Assembly: GCA_965208775.1 (NCBI GenBank)
Contig: OZ242360.1
Span: 1,984,001-2,048,000, forward strand
Direction of reading: 5' to 3'
DNA: 64,000 bases
Origin: JAPOVO01 sp026708165
GTDB lineage: Bacteria > Chloroflexota > UBA11872 > VXNJ01
Below are positions 9,397 to 16,869 of the stretch, piece after piece. The position numbers and the translations under genes were made by a program. Within the stretch, counting starts at the first letter, position 1. Each line of letters opens with the position of its first letter. The notes under the pieces were generated by a model. The model searched no databases, was not told the DNA's origin, and saw only the letters and a list, made by a program, of their open reading frames with translations.

Positions 9397-9593
9397 CCTA
9401 AGCAACCTCTGGTGCTTAGTGCTTTATGTTCCCACGGAGGCTGATGTTAACATAACTTTCGTGCGTCAAACTTCCACCACGCGGTACACGCCCCACCTAC
9501 CGTTGCTGTTCCAGTCAACGTTCGCGCGCATACAACATCTTGCGTACACCCGCTAGAAACGCCTCGCCGGCGCATACTCGTCCCAAGCGTCCC

Positions 9594-10574
9594 GTGACTG
9601 ATACAACGCCGCCGCCACGCCGATATCGCGAGGACCGTAACGACATCCTTACCGCGGTAGACGTAGCGCCCGCTCATCCGGCGGGCCTGAACCTGAAAAA
9701 CCCCGTAATGACAGCCTCCGGCACCTCCGGTTTCGGTGCCGAATACGCGCGGATCGTCGATCTCGCCAAGCTGGGAGCCTTGGTCACCAAGACGGTCACG
9801 CCCCGTCCGCGCCGGGGAAACCTGACCCCCAGGACGGTGGAGACACCGTCGGGGATGCTCAACTCGATAGGATTGCCCAACCCTGGAATCGAAGGCTTGC
9901 TGGCCCGCGAGGGCAGAGCCTGGGAATCGCTGGGGATGCCGGTAATCGTCAGCATCGCGGGCGGCTCGGCCTCGGAGTTCAGGGATCTGGCCGCCGCGCT
10001 GGAGGGCTATCCCGGCGTGTCGGCTATCGAGGCCAACTTCTCATGTCCCAACGTCGAAGACGGCATGGAGTTCGCCACTAATCCCGAGCTGCTCGCCCTG
10101 GCCACCGGAGCCATCCTCGAAGCGACTAGCCTGCCGCTGATCGTCAAGCTCTCCCCGAACGTCACCGATATCCGTCCGCTGGCCGTGGCCGCCCAGCAAG
10201 CCGGGGCCCACGCCCTGACGATCATGAACACGATCCTGGGAATGAAGATCGACGTTCACAACCGCCACCCGTTCATCGGCGCGACATTCGCCGGCCTCTC
10301 CGGCCCGGCGGTGCGCCCCGTCGGAGTTCGCCTCGTCTACCAGGCGTGGCCCGAGGTGGATATCCCCATCATCGGTGCGGGCGGTATCACAAGCGCCGGC
10401 GACGCGCTCGAATACATCCTCGCCGGAGCCTCCGCCGTGCAGGTGGGGACCGCCAGCTTCGTCAGACCGACCGCCGCGCTGGAAGTCGTCGACGGAATCG
10501 AAGATTACTTGCGCAACAGTGGAGTCGGTACCATCGACCGGCTCGTCGGCCTGGCCCATCCGGAGCCCGCTTAG
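9594..10574 (+). CDS. pyrD: Dihydroorotate dehydrogenase, class 1B catalytic subunit
   Basis: This FMN enzyme oxidises dihydroorotate to orotate in pyrimidine synthesis. The GLNLKNPVMTASGTSGFG start, the catalytic-loop NFSCPNV with its cysteine base (diagnostic of class 1 enzymes), KLSPNVTDI, and the phosphate-binding IIGAGGITSAGDALEY and AVQVGTA are all present. A PyrK in the same window marks it as class 1B, the NAD+-linked heterotetramer. The GTG at 9594 gives 326 residues and is my preferred start; an upstream TTG at 9540 adds 18 residues without a better ribosome site. The gene faces a convergent gene 12 bases past its stop. Confidence 0.95.
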   Translation: MTDTTPPPRRYREDRNDILTAVDVAPAHPAGLNLKNPVMTASGTSGFGAEYARIVDLAKLGALVTKTVTPRPRRGNLTPRTVETPSGMLNSIGLPNPGIEGLLAREGRAWESLGMPVIVSIAGGSASEFRDLAAALEGYPGVSAIEANFSCPNVEDGMEFATNPELLALATGAILEATSLPLIVKLSPNVTDIRPLAVAAQQAGAHALTIMNTILGMKIDVHNRHPFIGATFAGLSGPAVRPVGVRLVYQAWPEVDIPIIGAGGITSAGDALEYILAGASAVQVGTASFVRPTAALEVVDGIEDYLRNSGVGTIDRLVGLAHPEPA

Positions 10575-10586
10575 CCCGCCGAACCC

Positions 10587-11663
10587 CTATCGCGAAAACA
10601 AGACCTGCACGATGTCGCCGTCCTTGACCACGTAGTCGCGGCCTTCTTTCCTCACCAGTCCCCGGCGTCTCGCCTCCGGGTATCCGCCCGCCTCGGTCAG
10701 CTCGTCGTATGAGACCGTCTCGGCGCTGATGAATCCCCGCGCGATGTCGCTGTGAATCATCTCGGCGAACCCCACCGCGTTCGTTCCCGCCGGGAAGGGC
10801 CACGCTTGCACCTGCGAGGAGTTCCAGGTGTACGCGGTTGACGTTGACGTGGCTTGGTAGACAGCCCGGCTGACCCTTCCGGTCGCGCTCCCGTCTATGC
10901 CGTACGACTCCAGCAGCTCCCGGCGGTCGTCTGAGTCGAGCTGCGCCGCCTCCGCCTCGATCTGCGCCGAGAACGCCGCCCCGGCCGTGTGCGGATAAGG
11001 CCAGGTCTCGTTCACCACTTCCACCAGTCGGTCCCAGTCCGCCGCCGCGTCTTCACCTGTGTTTATCAGGACGACCGTCGGTTTTAGAGTCAGGAAGCCG
11101 AACCCAGACATCAGCGGACGGTCCTGCTCGCTGACCTCCACCGCGCGCGCGTGCTGTCCCGCGTCGAGTCCCTCCTGCAGCGAGACCAGCAGCGCCTGCT
11201 CGCGTTCCAGCCCGGCCCGCTCCGCTCTTGGCGCGCGCCTGATTTCCGTCGTCAGCCGCTTGAGCCGCGATTCGACCACCAGCAGGTCGGCGACGATCAG
11301 CTCTGACGAGACCTCCTCCAGCCGCGAACTGACCGCTTCGGGACCGTCGCCGTCGAGAAATGACGGGATCACCGGCGCGAGCACGTCCGCCGTGCGCACC
11401 GCGCTTATCCATTCCGCCTGCCGGTCGCCCTCCTCGCCGAAGCCCACCGACGCGTAGTCGATCAGCGTGAACGCCGCCGGCGTCGTCTCCTTCACGTCCA
11501 GCAGCGAACCCAGGTTTTCCAGCCGCTCGTCTGGCGGCGTCACCTGGGCGATAAGCTGTTCGATGCGTCCCCGGCTCGCCGAAAAGCTCGCGCCGGCTGC
11601 CAGAAGCTCTACAATTTCTGTCCGGCCCGACCCACGGATGCCAACAAGACCGACCATAATCAC
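10587..11663 (-). CDS. YchF/Obg-like protein with degenerate G motifs and C-terminal TGS domain
   Basis: A 358-residue protein organised like YchF/OLA1: an N-terminal G domain, an inserted helical hairpin (about residues 125-185) and a C-terminal TGS domain. The TGS part keeps the family sequence (FAEMIHSDIARGFISAETVSYDELTEAGG, then RKEGRDYVVKDGDIVQVLF). The G domain is eroded. The P-loop reads GIRGSGRT (8-15), with Arg where YchF has the Lys of GKS, and the G4 region is INTGED. It may bind nucleotide weakly or not at all, and perhaps acts through its TGS domain on ribosomes; that is inference. Start is GTG, with ATG two codons later as alternative. Confidence 0.82.
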   Translation of the reverse strand: MIMVGLVGIRGSGRTEIVELLAAGASFSASRGRIEQLIAQVTPPDERLENLGSLLDVKETTPAAFTLIDYASVGFGEEGDRQAEWISAVRTADVLAPVIPSFLDGDGPEAVSSRLEEVSSELIVADLLVVESRLKRLTTEIRRAPRAERAGLEREQALLVSLQEGLDAGQHARAVEVSEQDRPLMSGFGFLTLKPTVVLINTGEDAAADWDRLVEVVNETWPYPHTAGAAFSAQIEAEAAQLDSDDRRELLESYGIDGSATGRVSRAVYQATSTSTAYTWNSSQVQAWPFPAGTNAVGFAEMIHSDIARGFISAETVSYDELTEAGGYPEARRRGLVRKEGRDYVVKDGDIVQVLFSR

Positions 11664-11988
11664 GGTTGCGAGTCTACCGTTACCGGCGGTCCGTCAGGCC
11701 ATTCGTTCCCCGACAGTCAGGCGGGTTCGCGGTGCACGACGTCGAACCGCCGGCGGCGGGCAGCGTCGAGCCGCCTGCGGTGAGCAACGTCGAACCGTTC
11801 ACGGCTCGGAATGTGCTTGGACACGGGGCCGTCACAATCGAATAACAGAGAGTCGGGAAGCAGAGATGCCGCATATTGCCCGCGGAATGGTTCGAAAAGC
11901 ACAAGCTGCCGCTGTTCGGGATCGCCTCCTGCTTGCTGCTCGACTGTCCGCTAGTGCTGCCTGAATTCGGAAGCGCTGCCTACAGTCG
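11664..11988. other. Intergenic region with short imperfect tandem repeats
   Basis: This 325-base gap separates the YchF-like gene from the small-protein gene. Between about 11731 and 11812 there are three imperfect copies of a 22-25 base unit containing ACGTCGAACCG or a close variant. A 74-codon frame on the minus strand covers it and would encode GST-x-AG repeats, but it has no ribosome site and base use typical of non-coding DNA. I see no promoter that I would defend. Confidence 0.5.
11731..11812. repeat. Short imperfect tandem repeat, three units
   Basis: Three units near 23 bases each share GTCGAACCG/GTCGAGCCG followed by CCGGCGGCGG, CCTGCGGTGA or TTCACGGCTC. The units drift, which suggests an old array. 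No known element was recognised. Confidence 0.5.
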
Positions 11989-12189
11989 CTACTTTTGAAC
12001 GGAAGGACTACTCTGCGGCTCTGGCTCTTCGTGTGGCTCCGGTAGATGAGATGATGGCCGTTCCGAAGTCACAGTTAGTGATTGCCAAAAGGTGTTTGTC
12101 TCGAAACTGGTAGGACACTGTCCGTCACTTGTTGAACTTGTATGTGTTTCGCTACTGATTGACGATTCTTCAACACGTAGTGCACTCAC
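11989..12189 (-). CDS. Small Ser/Thr/Glu-rich protein, second gene of protease operon
   Basis: A 66-residue protein starting MSALRVEESSISSETHTSS and ending with a Pro/Glu-rich tail (HLPEPHEEPEPQSSPSVQK). It has no membrane segment or signal peptide and looks disordered and acidic. I call it real because the GTG start is preceded by AAGGAGG at five-base spacing, one of the strongest ribosome sites in the window, and it follows the protease gene by only 14 bases on the same strand. No family was recognised. It could be a substrate, inhibitor or accessory partner of that protease. Confidence 0.6.
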   Translation of the reverse strand: MSALRVEESSISSETHTSSTSDGQCPTSFETNTFWQSLTVTSERPSSHLPEPHEEPEPQSSPSVQK

Positions 12190-12203
12190 ATCGTCCTCCT
12201 TAC

Positions 12204-13085
12204 TTAGTTCTTCGAGACATAATGTTGGATACCTAAACTATCAAGGAAGCCAATGATCGTCTCCGCATGAACCCCAAGTCCAGTGTTGAGGAATTGATGT
12301 TCTTTGTTCCTCCCTCCAGGTGCATCTGGTGAAAATCCCAAGAGATGGTGAACGGTTCGCGATTGTAACGCCCAAACCCTCCCTTGGACATCAAATGTGG
12401 GCCCTCCGCTCTGTCCCCTCAATCCAGGTGACGATGTTTCGACGAATTTGATTGGCCAAGACCGGTCCGGCCTCGCACCATCGACCTGAATAATACGCGA
12501 GAAAATACCTTCTATGGGAAACAGCGGGACCGGCACAGCCCCGCGTGGTAACTCAAACCCCTTGGTTTTCTCGTTGAAAGTAGGAGTGACTGTATGAAAT
12601 GGGAATCCGAGCTTGCATAGCGATGTCCCAGGTAGAAAATCATTTGACGGGTTTTTAAATGTTGGATACATCGGTACCAAATCAGGGTCAAACGACTCGA
12701 TTTTGCCAACAGCTATATCAGCCTCTTTGTGTCCTCGAAAGGAATTCACCACCCATTCATCCCGTCCCCACCACACTGATATAGCTGTCGTGGCATCGTT
12801 TGGAGGACGTGAGAGTTGTCTCAGTGCTTTTTTTCGTTGGCCTTTAGTCAAGGCTGGATCTTGCTCTAATTCCGCTTTCTTCTGTTTGTAAAAGTCGGAA
12901 GTCTGTTTTTCCTGAACGAGTTCATTTATGGACTCGATCACATGAGCCGCAGTTAAGAGCCAACCCTCTTCATTGAGAATTATGAATGACGCGATCTGGC
13001 TCGACGGCCTACCGCGTTCGCCTTGGCGAGAGACTATTACGGGGAGTGTAAAGTTTCGAGCTATTTGCAGCGCATTTTGAAACAT
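12204..13085 (-). CDS. Cytoplasmic trypsin-like serine protease
   Basis: A 293-residue trypsin-fold protein with no signal peptide or membrane anchor. The apparent triad is H48 (LLTAAHVI), D123 (HKEADIAVGKI) and S226 (GLRGQSGGPTF). Between His and Asp lies a charged helical insertion (residues about 52-95), larger than in DegP proteases. Base composition is visibly more AT-rich than the flanking housekeeping genes, suggesting transfer. It heads a two-gene unit with the small acidic protein at 11989-12189. Related intracellular trypsin-like proteins occur in bacterial defence and caspase-like cascades, but nothing here proves that role. Confidence 0.85.
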   Translation of the reverse strand: MFQNALQIARNFTLPVIVSRQGERGRPSSQIASFIILNEEGWLLTAAHVIESINELVQEKQTSDFYKQKKAELEQDPALTKGQRKKALRQLSRPPNDATTAISVWWGRDEWVVNSFRGHKEADIAVGKIESFDPDLVPMYPTFKNPSNDFLPGTSLCKLGFPFHTVTPTFNEKTKGFELPRGAVPVPLFPIEGIFSRIIQVDGARPDRSWPIKFVETSSPGLRGQSGGPTFDVQGRVWALQSRTVHHLLGFSPDAPGGRNKEHQFLNTGLGVHAETIIGFLDSLGIQHYVSKN

Positions 13086-13402
13086 CTTGCTCCCGGATGC
13101 CTGTTGACTGTTGTAGTCCCTTAGCCGAAGTCGGGCAGTAGTTTATCGCTGATGCGGGTTTCCGGGCCCAGGCCCGTTGCCCAATCGCCAATTGTTGACA
13201 GATGGCTCAGCAGTCCGTTTGGATCGTTCGGCTACCTGCTGGCTGCCGGCATAGCCAGAAGCCAAGTGGAGAAAATCAAGGACGACCAAATGCTCCGTCG
13301 TCCAGACCTGAGCGAGTCTGCGGATTATTCGAGGGGCAGGCACCCAAATAGCCCGTTACCGCTTCCTACGTGAAGTTAGGAGCAGACAAGCGAAACTCCT
13401 CG
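13086..13402. other. Intergenic region in the protease island
   Basis: This 317-base gap separates two minus-strand protease genes. Overlapping short frames exist on both strands (for example 13152-13373 plus and 13143-13343 minus). Neither has a ribosome binding site or a recognisable product, so both were left uncalled. It probably contains the promoter of the 12204-13085 gene, but no convincing -35/-10 pair stood out. Confidence 0.5.
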
Positions 13403-14344
13403 CTAGGAGCGCTCGCCACTACGCAGGTCACTGACCACTTCGTTTATTTCGTCAACCATAAGGAAACGAGTGTTTCCTGCGAAGAAATCGTCTTTGCTCA
13501 AGATCATCCCTATGAGGTCTCCCCATTTGTTGAAAACAGCTCCGCCGCTCATCCCTGTTGTAGCGGCGGCATCCGTTTGCCCCACGCTCAAATCACCCGG
13601 GACCAAATTCCAAAGGATGCCTATGCGTCCAAAGGTGGCGATCGGAGAAGTGGTTGATAGTCGTGGGACGTAGCCGACCAAAGCTACTTCGTGACCAGTA
13701 CTCCACTTGAAATATCGATCCCCGTTTTCCTCAATCCCCGTGAATTCCGTCGATAGATAAGAGATTTCTCCTCCTGATCCACCGCCAAAGGTTACGAGCG
13801 CGAGATCACGCTGCGCGTCATATCCTGTGACCACCCCGAACTTCAGCCCTATCCCTTCCACAGCAACTACCACTTGTCCCCAATCTCTGACTACATGATA
13901 GGCGGTGATTATCTCATCCTCTGAAATGCGTACTCCGGAGCCGATGATTCCGCCAGAAGAGTTTTGTACCGCTACGACGGAATCCCTTTGACGCCATAGA
14001 AAATCCGAAAAATCGGCGCCAGAGTCACCGGATGGTCCTTGTGGTCCAAGAGGGCCTATACGTCCACGAGGTCCGGCAGGGCCGATAGGCCCACGCGGAC
14101 CAGCTTCTCCCTGCGCCCCGACTGGTCCAGGACTTCCCGGTACTCCTTGCGGCCCCGGACTACCTTGCGGACCACGAATGCCTTGGGCACCCGTCTCTCC
14201 GCGAAGCCCTTGCGGGCCTTGTGGACCTGGTAAACCTTGAAATCCACGAGGACCGGTTTCCCCTTGAAACCTAGGTCCTTCACATGCAGTAAGAGTTGCA
14301 GCTAACAGCACGGTCATAGCAGATGCGAAGAGTATGCGTTTCAT
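13403..14344 (-). CDS. Lipoprotein with collagen-like stalk and trypsin-like protease domain
   Basis: A 313-residue predicted lipoprotein: a short signal sequence with lipobox LTAC (lipidated C21), then about 28 uninterrupted Gly-X-Y triplets at residues 28-111. A trypsin-like domain follows, with H150 (ITAYHVV), D180 (AQRDLALV) and S266 (TTGMSGGAVF). The collagen part is Pro/Gln-rich (GPQ, GPR, GSP), as in bacterial collagen-like proteins that trimerise without hydroxyproline. The design suggests a trimeric stalk holding a protease away from the membrane, which is inference. Codon and base use are less GC-rich than nearby genes. The substrate is unknown. Confidence 0.85.
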   Translation of the reverse strand: MKRILFASAMTVLLAATLTACEGPRFQGETGPRGFQGLPGPQGPQGLRGETGAQGIRGPQGSPGPQGVPGSPGPVGAQGEAGPRGPIGPAGPRGRIGPLGPQGPSGDSGADFSDFLWRQRDSVVAVQNSSGGIIGSGVRISEDEIITAYHVVRDWGQVVVAVEGIGLKFGVVTGYDAQRDLALVTFGGGSGGEISYLSTEFTGIEENGDRYFKWSTGHEVALVGYVPRLSTTSPIATFGRIGILWNLVPGDLSVGQTDAAATTGMSGGAVFNKWGDLIGMILSKDDFFAGNTRFLMVDEINEVVSDLRSGERS

Positions 14345-14465
14345 GGAGACCTTTCCTGCACCAACGTTTCTAGCGCCACGTAATCACCTTAGCGGCGAGT
14401 GCATTATTGCCCGCTCTGTCACCTAGGAAACGGTTCTGTTCTTCAAGCTGCGATTTTTCCCTTAG

Positions 14466-15650
14466 TCATTCACACACAATCCCATCGCCGTCCCTGTCAT
14501 CCATGTATGGATATGCGGCGTGATCGCTGTGCACGGGGGCGATGCCATGCCGACGCGCTTCCGTGCAGGTGATCCGTCCGTCTCCATTGTCGTCGTACAG
14601 CTCAAGGGCATTGACCGTGGGTCCGACACTTGGAGTGGCTGCTGGGGGCGCGGTTTCAGCCGGGCTAGAGCGGACCACCAATTCCGTCGACGCGCAGGCC
14701 GACAGGACGGTCTCAAGCGCGTTGCGTTCCTGCTGATCGACCGTGAGGCCGTAGCGTCGGCGTACTTCGACAACTCGGTTCGCGAACCAGCAACGGTTCT
14801 GGTCGGGGAGCCATTCGGCCGCATCATGGCTGCTCTTCTGATGACGGTTGACCACAGGGCTGGCAAGCGTCAGATTCAAAAGGTCGGATGCAAACTGCCA
14901 CTTGGTTTCGGAACGCGCGGCGCACAGGCCGCTGTCATGGGCCTCGGAGCGGGCAACGATGTGCTCAATGTCCGTTTGGGACGTGCTGTCGAACCACGTC
15001 GCCGTGTAGGGGCCGTAGATGATGCCGCCCATGTTCTCGACGATTTGCTGCTCGACGGATTGCGAATAGGGATAGTCGTCCGGATCGTACGGTGAACACC
15101 GATCCTCTGCAGCGACCACAAGTCCCCGCCAAGTCTCCGGAGCCGTCGCGTCGACTGTCGTAGTTGGAGGAGACGGCGTAGCGGCTCCAATCGCCCACGC
15201 GAAGACGGAACGGACGTCGCCCCGGTGGTCGTTCTGACAGGCGGCCTCTGCCTGGTCGCCGAAGGTGTTCTGATAAATGGCGACGTTGCCCTGGTTGCCG
15301 AGATGGCCCTCGACGATGTCGTTTAGCTCGACGCAGGTGGTGGGCCAGTCAAGCTCCAGGTCGGCGGATTCCATTTGCCCGCCGGTCTCGGTCGCTATTG
15401 CCCAGCCGAACACGGCTATGACGTCGTTGTGGTGGTCGTTCTGACAGGCGGCCTCGGCCTGATCGCCGAAGGTGTTTTGATAGATGCCGACGTTGTGGGG
15501 GTTGCCGAGGTGCTCTTCGACGATGTCGTTGAGGTCGACGCACGTCATTGGCCACTCGTCGGTGCTGTGGTCCTCGTGGGCGGTGGCTATGGCGACGGCC
15601 ACCAACGAGAGGAGTCCGGCCGTGAGCGCCGCCAGAAGAAGCTTACGCAT
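14466..15650 (-). CDS. Secreted HNH-type (DUF1524-like) nuclease with two novel Cys modules and C-terminal excalibur motif
   Basis: A 394-residue exported protein with signal peptide at residues 1-24. Residues 33-84 and 102-153 are two copies of the same two-cysteine module found in the protease at 5107-7017. A linker leads to an HNH/GmrSD-C-like domain with DIEHIVARSEAH (227-238) and the asparagine-rich LLNLTLASPVVNRHQKS (257-273). The last 45 residues are an excalibur-like calcium motif (DDNGDGRI, then DDRDGDGIVCE). I start at the ATG (15650); a TTG eight codons upstream is less likely. An extracellular calcium-assisted nuclease is the best guess. Confidence 0.88.
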   Translation of the reverse strand: MRKLLLAALTAGLLSLVAVAIATAHEDHSTDEWPMTCVDLNDIVEEHLGNPHNVGIYQNTFGDQAEAACQNDHHNDVIAVFGWAIATETGGQMESADLELDWPTTCVELNDIVEGHLGNQGNVAIYQNTFGDQAEAACQNDHRGDVRSVFAWAIGAATPSPPTTTVDATAPETWRGLVVAAEDRCSPYDPDDYPYSQSVEQQIVENMGGIIYGPYTATWFDSTSQTDIEHIVARSEAHDSGLCAARSETKWQFASDLLNLTLASPVVNRHQKSSHDAAEWLPDQNRCWFANRVVEVRRRYGLTVDQQERNALETVLSACASTELVVRSSPAETAPPAATPSVGPTVNALELYDDNGDGRITCTEARRHGIAPVHSDHAAYPYMDDRDGDGIVCE

Positions 15651-15948
15651 GAATTTTCGCTCATGTCGTTGCAATCGGAGTTTTGGAAGCGGCTATAGGA
15701 TACTGACTCTTCCGAGCGGTCCGCTCCAACGCCGACGGAGGGGCGGATCGTTGCCGCTCCGTCAACTTAGAGGCCAGTTTCGGTAAGAGCCCGCTGCGGC
15801 CCGGTGCCGATGCCGCTCGGCGTACGCTCCGAAACGACCGCTCCTGTAGCATTTACGTGGGACGGGACCGGTTACACGATCGAGTTCGCCGAGTAGAGCG
15901 CGGGCCTGAATGGGCGCTCGGCAAACTCTGCGCGGCGCGGAGGAATAA
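15651..15948. other. Divergent intergenic region between secreted nuclease and proC
   Basis: Just under 300 bases between genes that point away from each other, so it should hold promoters for both. I could not pick out a -35/-10 pair with confidence. No repeat or RNA gene was recognised. Confidence 0.45.
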
Positions 15949-16758
15949 GTGTCCTCGAAAATCTGTTTCGTTGGCGCGGGCGCGATGGGAAGCGCGGCGA
16001 TCCGCGGCCTGCTCAAAAACGAGGTCTACGACCAGGGACAGGTAGTCGCCTGCGACGTTTCGGGCGATATACGGGCGAGGGTCGAGTCTGACCTGGGTGT
16101 TTCAACCACCGGCGATCTGGACGAAGCCATACAAGGCGCCGACACGGTGCTCGTCGCCGTGAAGCCTCAGGACCTCGCCGTCGCGGGCGCGTCGCTGCGC
16201 GTGGGCCTGTTGCCCGATCAGCTAGTCATATCGATAGTCGCCGGGGCGAGTCTGAGCACCCTGCGCGCGGTCACCGGGACTGATCGCGTCGTCCGCGCCA
16301 TGCCCAACACGCCCACGCAAATCGGACGCGGCGTCACGCTCTGGACTGCCGCCCACGGAGTTGAAGAGGACGACCTCAACAAGACCATCCGCATCCTCGG
16401 AGCGCTCGGCGCGGAGATATTCACCAAGGACGAGCGCCATCTCGACATGGCTACCGCCGTCAGCGCCAGTGGCCCGGCCTACGCGCTGCTCGTGCTGGAG
16501 GCGTGGATCGACGCCGCCGTCGGCATCGGGCTTCCCAGGGACCTCGCTTACCGTCTCGCCATCGAGACTATCCAGGGGACGATGGCGCTGGTCGAAAGCG
16601 GGGGGAGACACCCCGCCGACCTGCGCGGCGACGTCACCTCGCCCGGCGGCACGACGGCGGCGGCTCTGCACGAGATGGAGCGGGGAGCGCTGCGTGCCAC
16701 GTTCTCCAACGCAATCGAGGCCGCCTACCGCCGGTCGCGGGAGCTTGGCAGCGGCTGA
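15949..16758 (+). CDS. proC: Pyrroline-5-carboxylate reductase
   Basis: A 269-residue NADPH-dependent enzyme for the last step of proline synthesis, reducing pyrroline-5-carboxylate. The Rossmann start FVGAGAMGSAAIRGLL, the AVKPQDL loop, RAMPNTPTQIGRG and the C-terminal VSASGPAYALLVLEAWIDA and GDVTSPGGTTAAALHEME signatures are all present, and the length is normal. The GTG start has GGAGG five bases upstream. It is transcribed away from the secreted-protein island and stands just before the glycolate oxidase-like genes, with no obvious pathway link to them. Confidence 0.96.
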   Translation: MSSKICFVGAGAMGSAAIRGLLKNEVYDQGQVVACDVSGDIRARVESDLGVSTTGDLDEAIQGADTVLVAVKPQDLAVAGASLRVGLLPDQLVISIVAGASLSTLRAVTGTDRVVRAMPNTPTQIGRGVTLWTAAHGVEEDDLNKTIRILGALGAEIFTKDERHLDMATAVSASGPAYALLVLEAWIDAAVGIGLPRDLAYRLAIETIQGTMALVESGGRHPADLRGDVTSPGGTTAAALHEMERGALRATFSNAIEAAYRRSRELGSG

Positions 16759-16869
16759 ACGGCGAAAGCAGTCCGATAGGGAAAGGCGGCTAAACGTGCC
16801 CCCTCTCGCCCGTATCCACCCGCGCCAATAGACTTTCCTTGAGAGCATTTACGAAAGCGAACTGAGCGC

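Noticed and set aside
11680..11904. A 74-codon minus-strand frame with GST-x-AG repeats
   Set aside because: No ribosome site; the repeats follow from the DNA tandem repeat.
13143..13373. Overlapping frames of 66 and 73 codons on opposite strands between two proteases
   Set aside because: No ribosome binding site, no recognisable product and mutual overlap; left as intergenic.
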